Both the position numbers and the translations under genes were made by a program. A stretch of DNA of 13,589 nucleotides. It comes from an uncultured Candidatus Altimarinota bacterium. GTDB taxonomy: Bacteria > Patescibacteriota > Gracilibacteria > BD1-5 > UBA6164. Where the stretch lies: positions 1-13,589 of the forward strand of contig CALDZW010000034.1 of assembly GCA_937944175.1 (NCBI GenBank). Direction: 5' to 3'. This document shows, in pieces, positions 1 through 8,190 of this stretch (its first letter is position 1; every line of letters begins with the position of its first letter). Under the pieces are notes generated by a model that saw only the letters and a program-made list of their open reading frames with translations, was not told the origin of the DNA and searched no databases.

Positions 1-661
1 ATTCTTCAGATACATTTTCAATATTCTTAGCAATATTAATGTTCAAATTCTCTATTTGAGTTCTTCTGAGTTTTGATACATATCCTCAAGTTCACAGTTC
101 TGCTCATATATCTACTGCCAGTGAACGAACATACGCTCAAGCACTCACTTCTACTTCTAAATCTAGATGAGGATATCCAAATCATAAAATTTTATGGGAA
201 AAAACAGTAAGTGCTCTTTCTTTCATCTTCACTTCTACTCATTCCCTTGCTAACTGATAAGCTCTCTTTCCATCAATTTTTAATGCCGAGAACTGAGGTG
301 GTCTTTGAGTAATTTCTCATAGAAATTTTTTCTTTATGACTCTTTCTACCTGCTCGAGACTTAATTCTGTAGCATATTTTTGTTTCTCTTCTTCAGATAT
401 ATAGGTAACTTCTTCTCACAAATCTCCTGAAGGTGTTGTTCCATCTAGCTCTACTCTATATTGATATGTTTTTCTTGCCTTCTCTAAGTATGGAATAAGT
501 TTTGTATAATTTCCTACAGCAACTAATAAACAACCAGATGCAAGTGGATCAAGTGTCCCTGTATGTCACATTTTTTTAATTCATAATTGTTTTCTCAATT
601 TTCTTATAACATCAAAACTTGATATTCATATGGGTTTATCAATGAGAAAAAAAGCATTCAT
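1..661 (-). CDS. truB: tRNA pseudouridine(55) synthase TruB (3' end cut by window edge)
   Basis: TruB converts uridine 55 of the tRNA T-arm to pseudouridine. The frame from the ATG at 659-661 reads MNAFFLIDKPIG, then the signature GHTGTLDPLASG at residues 32-43, which carries catalytic Asp38. Later come the TruB segments RPPQFSALKIDGKRAYQLAREG and, near the window edge, GAYVRSLAVDIG followed by GTGGYVSKLRRT. About 220 residues are present; the extreme C-terminus lies outside. Gly12, Gly32 of the signature and several glycines of the C-terminal motif are TGA codons, strong support for UGA=Gly. The start codon lies only 14 bases downstream of the U-tract of a terminator-like hairpin, so expression may depend on read-through from lepB or on a promoter inside the lepB 3' end. 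Confidence 0.96.
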
Positions 662-674
662 GAATCACAATGTT

Positions 675-707
675 AAAAAATAATAGGAACAGCAGGTATG
701 CTGTCCC
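675..707 (-). terminator. Hairpin plus U-tract between lepB and truB
   Basis: On the minus strand GGGACAGCA pairs with TGCTGTTCC (9 bp, one G-U) around a 4-base loop, followed by TATTATTTTTT. This is a classic intrinsic terminator 19 bases after the lepB stop. Because truB starts 14 bases after the U-tract, the element could also act as an attenuator or partial terminator. Confidence 0.75.
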
Positions 708-725
708 TACAATTGAGGAAATATT

Positions 726-1460
726 TTAATATTCATAACTATCAGGTGAAGCTGTCCATCTAGGTTTTGTAATAATTCCTTCTCAAGAAGCATCATCAAT
801 ATCAGGATGTGAAAATGAAAATTCTTTAAAGTTGAAATATCAAAAATCAAGAAGTACTTTTCAAACCACGTATTCTTTTCAGATAAAATTATCTCTAGAA
901 GTAGCATTACAACTATAGCTAAAACATGTTCTTGAATCACTTGAATGTCCTCTATTGTCTCACATTACAAAATATTTATCTTTTGGAACTGAATAAATAT
1001 TTGATTTCTTCCCTCCATCAACTTGAGTATTTCAATAATTATCTTTATTGAGATACTGTTCATCTAGAAGTTTAAATTCTCCTTTTCATCATTTTTTTAA
1101 GTATACCTGTCCTTCTTCAATTTTAATTTCATCTCATGGCATTCACACTACTCTCTTGATAAAATACTCTTTTGTTTTACTTACTCATGGCTTAAAAACA
1201 ACAACATCACCTCTTTTTACTGATTGTGATTTTATGCTTCCAAGCTCTAATGCTGAGAATCTATCAACCAGAATAAATTCTTTGTCATAGTATGAAGCAT
1301 ACATTGACTGACCATTAATAATGAATATAGAAACCAAAAATACTGTAATAAATTTTACTACTACTACAATTATTACTAGGTCCTTAAAAAAATCTATAAT
1401 TTCAGCTGAAAAACTTCTCTCTTCATCATGTTCTTCTATCTCCTTTTGATCTTTACTCAA
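726..1460 (-). CDS. lepB: Signal peptidase I (LepB)
   Basis: LepB is a membrane serine peptidase (S26) that removes signal peptides from exported proteins. The frame gives 244 residues. An acidic N-terminus is followed by one membrane segment at about residues 26-48, then the catalytic box INGQSMYASY with nucleophile Ser52. RGDVVVFK comes next, then KRVVGMPGD containing the general base Lys102, and later VMGDNRGHSSDSR. All S26 boxes are present. The start is the weakest point: the first usable codon after an in-frame TAG is TTG at 1458-1460, and no in-frame ATG precedes the membrane segment. The tail after the last box ends in TASPDSYEY. A TATAAT hexamer lies about 35 bases upstream. Four of the motif glycines (G50 excepted) fall on TGA, including G106 and G109. 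Confidence 0.95.
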
Positions 1461-1494
1461 ACCCCTAAAATTATTGATAAACTAATTTTTTTGA

Positions 1495-1500
1495 ATTATA
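1495..1500 (-). promoter_or_regulatory. Probable -10 box of the lepB promoter
   Basis: The minus strand carries a perfect TATAAT 34 bases before the lepB TTG start. No good -35 hexamer is present 16-18 bases further up. Instead an inverted repeat AAACTTT/AAAGTTT (1502-1526) occupies that position and could be a regulator site. Confidence 0.4.
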
Positions 1501-1501
1501 T

Positions 1502-1526
1502 AAACTTTTATTGAAAAAGAAAGTTT
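1502..1526. repeat. Inverted repeat upstream of lepB
   Basis: AAACTTT and AAAGTTT flank an 11-base spacer. On the plus strand the repeat runs into a T-tract, which resembles a terminator, but no plus-strand gene ends here. Its position directly upstream of the lepB -10 box makes an operator or the back side of a promoter more likely. Nothing else recognisable was found in 1527-1590. Confidence 0.4.
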
Positions 1527-1707
1527 TTTTCAAACCTATACAAGCTCATATTATTATAATTTTTTTAGGCTTTCACAATTATTTTTTCTTCTATTCTCTA
1601 CCATTGACTATGTTGATCACAGGATATCTGTATTTTTGAATCTCAGTCTCACTTATAGCATGATTTTCTTTTTCATAAACACTGTGATCAAAAGATATGA
1701 TACTTCT

Positions 1708-2046
1708 TTAATCATTGGCATTCACAACTAAATGAAACTGGGGATTTTCAGTGAATTTCACATTGTTCTGCAGAAAATTATATATTCATAACATAAATAA
1801 AATACTTCCTGCAATTAATGGCAGAATAAAAAAAATTCTTTGCCTCCTAAAAACAAGAGTAATAATAAGTATAAATTGTAGAATAAAGAATCCTGGACTT
1901 ATATATTCTACTCCCGAAATTCACATCATGAAAAATGAAGAAAATAACAATCCTGAATAGAATAATATGGCTAAAACATTTACTATACATTTGATGACTT
2001 TATTTCTTTGATAAATTTTTTTAATACTTAATAATAAATCTTTCAT
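1708..2046 (-). CDS. Small membrane protein of unknown function
   Basis: The frame begins with ATG two bases after the hflX stop (TAA-AG-ATG), so translation is probably coupled to hflX. The product is 112 residues: a basic N-terminus (MKDLLLSIKKIYQRNK), then three hydrophobic segments at roughly residues 19-40, 50-66 and 73-92, and a short polar tail HLVVNAND before TAA. Two glycines are TGA. No family was recognised. The same frame stays open after the TAA for another 38 codons with normal-looking composition, ending at TAG 1591-1593, so the annotated end may be a premature stop. Coding is supported by the coupled start, the charge pattern before the first membrane segment and the Gly use of TGA. 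Confidence 0.65.
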
Positions 2047-2048
2047 CT

Positions 2049-3251
2049 TTATATATTATCAATTATTTGCTTCTGTAATTCCTCCATATTCATACTTTTA
2101 TAAGCACTGACAAATATTGGATTAAAGTCTGCAAATTTTTCTTGTAACTCCTGTAGCGACAATAGGCCTGTTGTCCCCACTTTTTTTTCTAATTCATCAA
2201 TCTTATTAAACACATATAATCTCTTCTGAGACGCTCATATTTTTTCTAAAATTTCTTCTACTACTTCGATTTTCTCTTCAATTTTTGGGTCACTACTATC
2301 AATAATATGAAGCAGTAGATCTGATTCAATAGAGTCTTCAAGGGTTGAAGAAAAAGCATCAACCAATTTTGGTGGAAGCTCTCTAATAAAACCAATAGTA
2401 TCATTAATAAGAATTTCTTTTGGTGGAATATAGCAATTCGTATCTGGATCATAACTTGCCTCTACAAACATTTTTCACACACTGGTTCCAAGTGTAGCAA
2501 AAAGCTTATCTTCAGCGAGTACTCATTTTGAAGTCAAAAAATTAGTGAGTGTTGATTTTCAGGCATTGGTATATCCAACTACTCAAACTGTTTTCATTCA
2601 TTTCCTTGCTCTTCATTGCCTATGCTGTTCTCTCACCTTTGAATAATGAGATAATTCTTTTCTAATGTGGTCTTCTTTTTTTCTCAAATGACGCTTCATA
2701 ATTTCAGTATTGGTTTCTCATTTTCATCTAGTCCCCACTCACCCTCATTGTTTTGAAAGTTCCATTCACATACCAAAAATCCTTGGTCACATATGCTTAA
2801 TAGCAGCTAGTTCAATTTGTAACTTTGCCTCTGCTGATTTAGCATTTCTTTCAAATATTTTTAAAATGAGATCAATTCTATCCCAAGCCTTAGCTCCTAT
2901 TTCTCTCAATTGCTCATTCAGTGTATGAATTTGTTTTGGTTTCAGAGCATTCCCTATGATGAGTAAGTTTGCCCCCTCTCTTTCCATCTCGATTTTAATT
3001 TCATCAAGTCTTCCCTGTCCAATAAACGTATCATAATCTGGAACCATTTTATTTTGGATATGCTGAACAATGACTACTCCCCCATAGGTATTCACCAAAT
3101 TTTCAAGCTCAACCATTCTGTCAGTCATGTTTTGTTTCTCTCTAATTTCCTTTGGAACAATATCTGCCACAAAAACTTTCAGCTCCTTATCTGAATATTC
3201 AAGATTTGTCTGAATTTGTTCTAATTCTCTTAATGATTTTTTTCTTGTCAT
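2049..3251 (-). CDS. hflX: GTPase HflX
   Basis: HflX is a ribosome-associated GTPase that splits stalled or stress-affected ribosomes. The 400-residue frame has the HflX N-terminal nucleotide-binding domain: the YGGVVIVQ strand, FIGQGRLDEI and DRIDLILKIFERNAKSAEAKLQIELA. It then has the glycine-rich loop QGGGVGTRGKGET, and the G domain with G1 GYTNAGKST (226-234), G3 DTIGF, G4 NKID and G5 SAYK. Length is normal for the family. The invariant G1 glycine 231 is a TGA codon, as are most glycines of the glycine-rich loop. The ATG start gives the usual N-terminus (MTRKKSLRELEQIQ). A 12-bp palindrome touches the start codon and a candidate promoter overlaps that of the divergent gene at 3352. The small membrane protein follows after 2 bases. 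Confidence 0.96.
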
Positions 3252-3277
3252 TTGTATACAAAATCAATGTTATAAAT

Positions 3278-3323
3278 TTGCTTTTCAATACCCTATTTAT
3301 ATGATTTATATCATAAATAGCAA
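3278..3323. promoter_or_regulatory. Overlapping divergent promoters for hflX and the gene at 3352
   Basis: Plus strand: TTGCTT (3278-3283), 16-base spacer, TATGAT (3300-3305). Minus strand: TTGCTA (3318-3323), 16-base spacer, TATAAA (3296-3301). The two -10 boxes share bases 3300-3301. The whole element is centred on an interrupted palindrome, CTATTTAT (3293-3300) / ATAAATAG (3313-3320), so one bound factor could affect both directions. The hexamers are imperfect and the call is inferential. Confidence 0.4.
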
Positions 3324-3351
3324 CATTTAGCTAATAAATAAAGATACAACA

Positions 3352-3696
3352 ATGAACAATATATCACTTGCTAAAGAGTATTTTGAAGCATCAAACGAAA
3401 GCGATATGAAGACAATATCACACATGATGAGTGACTCAACTACATATAGTTCACCATCAACTGGACTCTATCTATGAGTAGAAAACATCATTACTATGCA
3501 AGGACAATTTCATGCATCCTTTGAATATCTCAGTTGGGAAGTAACCTCATATTTTGAAGAAAAACCATGAATAGTACTATGCTGCTTTAATTTTAGATGA
3601 AAAAAGAAAAACTGAGAGGATGTCAGTTTTTCTGGGAAAGAATATATTATTGTGTTTGAATGAAAGATTCAGCACATAGAGATTCAAAGTAAATAA
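3352..3696 (+). CDS. SnoaL/NTF2-like small protein
   Basis: The 114-residue product begins NISLAKEYFEASNESDMKTISHMMSDSTTYSS, the helix-then-strand opening typical of SnoaL/NTF2-like folds. It ends with alternating strands: VTSYFEEKPGIVLCCFNFRG, then EDVSFSGKEYIIVFEGKIQHIEIQSK. This matches a nuclear-transport-factor-2-like cone, a fold used by polyketide cyclases, ketosteroid isomerases and many uncharacterised stress proteins. No catalytic set can be assigned. Five glycines are TGA. It is a single gene, divergent from hflX, and its TAA lies one base from the stop codon of the convergent HAD gene. Confidence 0.72.
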
Positions 3697-3697
3697 T

Positions 3698-4537
3698 CTA
3701 TACTCAAAAACATTTAAGAATATCCAATAAGCCATCTTCATCTACATCTCATCAAACATATCAATTCTCAGAGTTTTTCACTTTCTTGATAAGTTCATCA
3801 CTAGCATTTCACATAGCTCACTTGTATTTACAGTACTGAATAAAATCCCAATCACTTGTTGAATCTCAAACAGCTAATACATTTTCAATATCACAATTAT
3901 AGTGTTCTAGTATCTTTTTCATTGCTCATCATTTTGTAATTCCTTTATGAGTTATAATTCAAAACTGAAGTGGAAGAATCACAGGATGAACTCACCAAGC
4001 AAGATTAAGAGTGTCTGAAAAATTATGAAATACTTCTTCTACCATCTTTCTATCTCACTCACTTTCAACAATTGGCATTACTTTAATTATTCAATTTTTA
4101 GATATAAAATCCTCTAGATTATCAATTGATTGAGGACCTCTCTCTAATACAGTATTATGTTTCACTGTAATATCACACATTCCTCAATCCATAATATAAT
4201 AGTCTTCACTTGTATAGAGTTCTGTATATACTCATCTTTCTAATAATGTCTTTACTAATTCTACTACAATCCCTTGTTCTATGATATTCTCCTCTAATAT
4301 TTTATTATTCACTGGATTGATAATCACACTTCATCAGTCTGAAATATGCAGTGTTTGTAGTCAAGCCTGTTCTGTAATTTTCTGGATTGAAAAAATGGGC
4401 TTAGCAGTACATAAGCTTATATTAATTCATGATTTTTGAATTTGAGAAAGTTTCTGCATAATTTTTTCACTAGGAAACGGTCAATTATTTCAAATAATTA
4501 CACCATCAACATCAAGGACTATATGTTTAATATTCAT
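3698..4537 (-). CDS. HAD superfamily subfamily IIB (Cof-type) phosphatase
   Basis: The frame gives 279 residues. Motif I is VLDVDGVI with nucleophile Asp9 and acid Asp11. Motif II is SLCTAKP with the conserved Thr. A long cap insertion follows, of the C2/IIB kind. Motif III is in THKGITKGGAMKKIL, and motif IV is GDSTSDWDF at about residue 224. This is a cytoplasmic Mg-dependent phosphohydrolase. Cof-type members act on sugar phosphates, flavin or pyridoxal precursors, and the substrate cannot be read from sequence. It starts 4 bases after the M28 peptidase stop, with AAAGAG just before the ATG. It ends in TAG one base from the convergent neighbour's stop, with no terminator between the two. 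Confidence 0.88.
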
Positions 4538-4541
4538 CTCT

Positions 4542-5531
4542 TTATTTATCTATATATAAAATTGTATACACAGTAGCATCAACTACTTCCTTCATTCTCT
4601 CATAATCAAGCTTCTCATATGTATCTTCTGGAGTGTGATAATTCTTATTCCTGAGAAAAGCAGTATCAGTGATCATAAGTGCAGGTACTCAGAATTTCCA
4701 ATAACTTGAATGATCTGAAAAGCTAATTTGGGGAACAAGCAGAGATGGAGCATTTATTGAGTCTAATCAAATGCTCGAGTTATCTCATAGATAAGATTGA
4801 AACAAATTCTTTACTTTTCTTACAGATCCAAAATTACTAAAATTAGAAACAAGAGCAATATAGTCTCATGTGTCTGAATACAAATATTTCATAGCATTTA
4901 TTGGAAAACTCTGACTTCATTTTTCATCACTAAAATATCAAATCATTTCTAAAATAATTGCCAGCTCAATATTTTGATTTTTTGCTGCATGAATATAACT
5001 TCACATAGTTTGGGTAGAAAAATTTGGCATCTCTTCAGTTGAATAAAACACAAGCTCAACATTCTTATTTGCTCGCTCCATATATCCTGGAAGGATTCTT
5101 GCTATTTCTAAAAGCCCTGCTACTCAACTAGCATTATCATCTGCTCATGGGAGTAATCCATGTCCATCATAATGTGCTCAGACCACATAGGTTCGTAAAT
5201 CTTCTTTCTTTGAAATGCTATCTAATCTTACTATTATATTATGGTAATTTCTATCTCAGACAGAATACTCTTGTATCACTATACCGCTTTCATCAATACC
5301 AATCTCTTTCAAAATACTCAATATATATATGCTTGCCTTTTCAAGTCATATATCAGTAAACCTCTCTCCACTTGATAGTATCTTTACATGCTCTTCTAGC
5401 TTCTTTGAATCAGATCATTGTATAGTGTCTTCAATCTTTTTATCGGTAAAAAAAATTGGCTGTTTTATTACAAACAACATTCCTCATACTAATAACAATA
5501 ATATAGATGCAATAATTCCAAATATTTTCAT
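4542..5531 (-). CDS. Membrane-anchored M28 family metallopeptidase
   Basis: The 329-residue product starts with a hydrophobic stretch (residues 3-24, MKIFGIIASILLLLVGG) that fits a signal anchor, so the catalytic part should sit outside the membrane. The M28 two-zinc motifs follow in order: GAHYDGHG (His120, Asp122), PGADDNASGVAGLLE (Asp131/132), STEEM, ILEMIGYF and NYHTPEDT (His299). M28 enzymes are aminopeptidases or carboxypeptidases that release amino acids from peptides, a plausible function in a host- or prey-dependent cell. The start at 5531 is preferred because it lies 2 bases after the GNAT stop (TAG-TG-ATG). An in-frame ATG at 5564 would add 11 residues and overlap the GNAT gene. 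Both glycines of the Asp motif are TGA. Confidence 0.92.
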
Positions 5532-5533
5532 CA

Positions 5534-6028
5534 CTACTTTTCTAAAAAATAAACCCCCTGCCATTCATCAAATCTTATTAACCTATCTTTTTTTGTGAAG
5601 CCTAATTTTTCTAATAACCTAATTGAAGCAATATTTTTTTCTTGAGTTTCTGCATAAATCTCTGCTAATCAAAGACTTCAAAAAGCATATTCCAGTACTT
5701 TTTTACATCATTCACTTGCATATCCCTTTCACCAGAAGTCAGGATTTATTTCATAAGAAAGCTCATAATCTTCAGATCAATGATATTTTGTAACACATAA
5801 AATTCAAATGAATTTTTGATCTTGCTTATTTCTTAAAATAAAATATATCTCTAGCTCTTGTGTATCTAGCATTTCTCGAAACTGTAAATCAAAACTTCAC
5901 TCATCTACTGGTCATCATAAATACTTACGTACATGAGTATTTTTACGTAAATTAAGTATATCTATGTAGTCTTCTGTCCTCAATTCACAAAAGATTATTC
6001 TCTCACTTGTGAATAAATGTTTTTTCAT
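5534..6028 (-). CDS. GNAT family N-acetyltransferase (RimJ/RimL-like)
   Basis: The 164-residue frame has the layout of acetyltransf_3 proteins. It opens SERIIFCELRTEDYIDILNL, has a central FIGILCV strand, then the acetyl-CoA motif INPDFWGKGYASEG and the closing EIYAETQEKNIASIRLLEKLGF. RimJ/RimL-like enzymes acetylate protein N-termini or small amines using acetyl-CoA; the acceptor here is unknown. Both glycines of the GKGYASEG loop region include TGA codons. The stop TAG is followed after two bases by the M28 start, so the two are translationally coupled. Confidence 0.88.
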
Positions 6029-6047
6029 AAGATACAAAATGTAATAA

Positions 6048-6116
6048 CTACACACCTTTTTGTAGTATGATATATAAGCTAAGAACAATAATTATTGCTA
6101 AAAGTATTCCATACAA
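6048..6116 (-). CDS. Possible 22-residue membrane peptide (TTG start)
   Basis: Between the flavoprotein and GNAT genes the minus strand holds an open frame, LYGILLAIIIVLSLYIILQKGV, one predicted membrane helix with a basic end. No ATG is in frame. An ATG at 6137 would give MNKAYI and enter the same hydrophobic stretch only after a frameshift. It may be a tiny membrane protein, a decayed gene or chance in AT-rich DNA. Confidence 0.2.
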   Translation of the reverse strand: MYGILLAIIIVLSLYIILQKGV

Positions 6117-6142
6117 CAGAATATATAAGCTTTATTCATAAT

Positions 6143-6661
6143 TTATTTTTGGAGAGCCTTAATATTTCTAACTAACTCTTCAACTTTTTCAATAGCCTTT
6201 GTATTTGTAATTTCTCAATCTTTAAAGTCCATTGACCATGTGAATGGTGTTGGAGCAATATTTTTTGTTCCATATTCATAATAAAGTGCATCAAATAAAT
6301 CTCTTGAAGCCATATAGCAATTTGGTCATCATGAATTCACCAATATTCAAATATTTTTTCAAGATACAGCCCCACCACAAATATCAATAAAATTTTTTAA
6401 TACACCACTCATTGTGTATTGGTAAACTGGCATTCAAAAAACTATCACATCACATCATTCTAAAACTTTGTATACACTATTAAGGTCATCATTATAATCT
6501 GACAGATCTCTTCAATCACAAAATTGCTGTTTGATATCTCTCAAATCAATATATTCAATATCAATCTCTGATTTCTTTGCGTTATTAATAAATGTTTTAC
6601 ACAAAATACTTGTGTTTGAATCTTTTCTTAAAGAACTTTGTATTACAGCAACTTTTTTCAT
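6143..6661 (-). CDS. NADPH-dependent FMN reductase family flavoprotein
   Basis: The 172-residue product reads MKKVAVIQSSLRKDSNTS, the phosphate-binding loop of flavodoxin-like FMN reductases. Next come VLEWGDVIVFGMPVYQYTMSGVLKNFID, the conserved Tyr-rich flavin-ring loop, and a final ALYYEYG region. Such proteins reduce FMN, quinones or azo compounds with NAD(P)H in the cytoplasm. Length is typical (170-200). The gene lies 114 bases upstream of GNAT on the same strand, so it may or may not share its transcript. A TATACT hexamer at 6694-6699 is a candidate -10 box. TGA encodes several of the conserved glycines, for example in the VFGMPVY strand. Confidence 0.85.
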
Positions 6662-6718
6662 ATTTTTTAGTTAATTATTAAAATTCTGAAATCAGTATAT
6701 TCTTAATAAAAAAAATAC

Positions 6719-6745
6719 AAAAAAAGATTAGTTTTATATCTAATC
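6719..6745 (-). terminator. Terminator of the YjdF-like gene
   Basis: On the minus strand GATTAG pairs with CTAATC (6 bp, 8-base loop), followed directly by seven Ts. The stem is short, but it lies 44 bases after the upstream gene's stop and before the next gene's start. Confidence 0.55.
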
Positions 6746-6788
6746 CTTTCAAATGTAGTATTTATCTCAATATATCTCTTTATACTTT

Positions 6789-7367
6789 TTAAGGGCTGAA
6801 AATGATTTTCTTTCCATATAAAAATGAAACAATCCCTCCTCAAAAGATTCATAAAATTATATCTGTCATGGTATCAGTATTAGGAGATATTCCTATATCT
6901 GATTGCATTGAGATAGTTGGTAACAATAATAGATCTACACAGAACTCAAATACCTCCCAAAAAACTGCTCAACATGTGGTCATTCATAATAGAAGTATTG
7001 CTTTTGTGTATCTCTTTGCCTCTATTTTTCAAAACAAATGTGACTTAAAAGCTAGCACATAGAGCATTATGGCTCATGAAATTCCTCATAGTAAATGCAT
7101 AACCTCATCATACCAAAACGAGGTCTGAGAGGAAAAAAAGAATGCAAATCACAACATATTGAGTAAAAAGATAAAAGAAAGAAATGCATCTACTTCTATT
7201 GCATGGGCATATTTTTTTTTATGAACATATATAACATTCATGAGTAAGAATAAAAATGATATCACTATCATAAGAGCATCCATATACCTCAATGCTAATA
7301 ATGGGAAAATTATTAATAATAGAATAATAATTTTTGAAACAAGTGCCATGTTTTTATACATATTCAT
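6789..7367 (-). CDS. Multi-pass membrane protein, YjdF/DUF2238-like
   Basis: The 192-residue product has about six hydrophobic segments. The recognisable part is FWYDEVMHLLGGISGAIMLY, then CGAVFWEVFEFCVDLLLLP and SPNTDTMTDIILGIFGGGIVSFLYG. The order D..H...G, W-E-x-x-E, D-T-x-x-D and a closing small-residue helix matches the YjdF/DUF2238 membrane family and, more loosely, VanZ-like proteins. The role of these families is unknown or poorly defined. The glycines in the last helices are partly TGA. The start at 7367 is chosen because a membrane helix follows; Met3 and Met7 are alternatives. It is a single-gene unit with its own terminator. Confidence 0.62.
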
Positions 7368-7533
7368 TTTTTGACTTTTATATTTTTTTATAAATTTTTA
7401 TATAGAGTAGGAAAATATATGATTTTTTCAATTTCTTTTTAAACAAAATCAATAATATATGATACTTATTATTCTTGACAATCCTCCTTTTATATAGCTA
7501 TTTTTTTTACTTGGCAACTAAAAGAAAAATAGT

Positions 7534-7553
7534 AAAGGAGAAAAATGAAATAA
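7534..7553 (+). other. Strong SD followed by ATG-AAA-TAA
   Basis: AAAGGAG, four bases, then ATG AAA TAA: the best Shine-Dalgarno in the window serves a two-codon reading frame. It sits just before the promoter of the gene at 7626. It may be a remnant of an older start or a chance match. Confidence 0.25.
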
Positions 7554-7566
7554 AGCCCCTTTTTAC

Positions 7567-7595
7567 TTTACAAAATGAAATAAAAAAAATATAAT
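7567..7595 (+). promoter_or_regulatory. Near-consensus promoter of the gene at 7626
   Basis: TTTACA (7567-7572), a spacer of exactly 17 bases, and TATAAT (7590-7595). Transcription would start near 7602, leaving a leader of about 24 bases. This is the best sigma-70-type promoter in the window. The rest of the 258-base gap (7368-7566) is AT-rich and holds the SD-ATG-AAA-TAA motif but no gene. Confidence 0.7.
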
Positions 7596-7625
7596 ACTTT
7601 TAATACTTTTAATATAAAAATAAAA

Positions 7626-8171
7626 ATGAAAAATAAAAATCAACTCCAGGCTATAAAAGATTTTATTGTGACTGCTGAAAAATCATTAAAAAATGCAAAG
7701 AAACTCCTCAATGATATTGTAAAAGATAACAATATTGATCTCTGAAAAGATATTGATCTTGATACATCTGGCCTTCATTCATATAATAGTGATGAATCAA
7801 CAATTGTAGAATGAGTCTTTACATGAGATGAAATGCTTGGAGCTGATGGCAATAAATATCCAATACCTGCAAATTATGCAAGTAAATCAAAACTGGTTCA
7901 ATGAGATAAGCTGAAACTTACTATCAATGGGAATTGAAAGATGCTCTATAAACAAATAGCTCCAATAGAAAGAGAGCACAAAGTATGATTGCTTACAGAA
8001 GAGAAATGAAAATATCAAACACTTGTTGAATGAGTCAGTTACAATCTATTAACAGCTGCTGTCACACACTTTGGATGACAAATATGAGATAGTGTCACAG
8101 TTATTGTTCCTAAATGAAAACAAGCAACATTTGCAGCTATCGATTCAATAATTCCAAAACAAGATTCTTAA
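7626..8171 (+). CDS. Uncharacterised CPR-type conserved protein
   Basis: The 181-residue product has a charged helical N-terminus (residues 1-40, rich in Lys/Asp, possibly coiled coil). A compact beta-rich domain follows: TIVEGVFTGDEMLGADGNKY, PIPANYASKSKLVQGDKLKLTI, YKQIAPIEREHKVGLL, then VSYNLLTAAVTHFGGQIGDSVTVIVP and a closing FAAIDSIIP. From memory, proteins with the PANYASKSKLV-GD segment recur as hypotheticals across Patescibacteria; this was not checked. No signal peptide, membrane helix or catalytic motif is visible. The near-consensus promoter and tight terminator suggest a well-expressed single gene. Glycine is TGA at eleven positions. No function is claimed. Confidence 0.85.
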
Positions 8172-8190
8172 TTGAGAGTCTTGTTTTTTT
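8160..8190 (+). terminator. Terminator overlapping the stop codon
   Basis: CAAGATTC (8160-8167, last coding bases) pairs with GAGTCTTG (8176-8183), 8 bp with one G-U, followed by seven Ts. The TAA at 8169-8171 lies in the loop. The reverse strand also forms the hairpin just after the YraN stop but with only four Ts, so it may work weakly in both directions. Confidence 0.75.

Noticed and set aside
707..940. Minus-strand 77-residue frame starting MIQEHVLAIVV
   Set aside because: It is a shifted frame inside lepB; the LepB frame carries the conserved boxes.
5532..5564. Upstream ATG (5564) as the start of the M28 peptidase
   Set aside because: It would overlap the GNAT gene by 31 bases; the ATG two bases after the GNAT stop matches the coupled spacing seen elsewhere.
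5147..5598. Two overlapping plus-strand reading frames of 70 and 89 residues
   Set aside because: They lie antisense inside the well-supported M28 peptidase gene and have no recognisable composition or start signals.
6802..7062. Plus-strand frame of 86 residues
   Set aside because: Antisense to the YjdF-like membrane protein, whose motifs and length are coherent.
7591..7620. Short direct repeat AATACTTTT AATACTTTT as a CRISPR-like or iteron array
   Set aside because: Only two copies of a low-complexity AT-rich unit inside a promoter leader.
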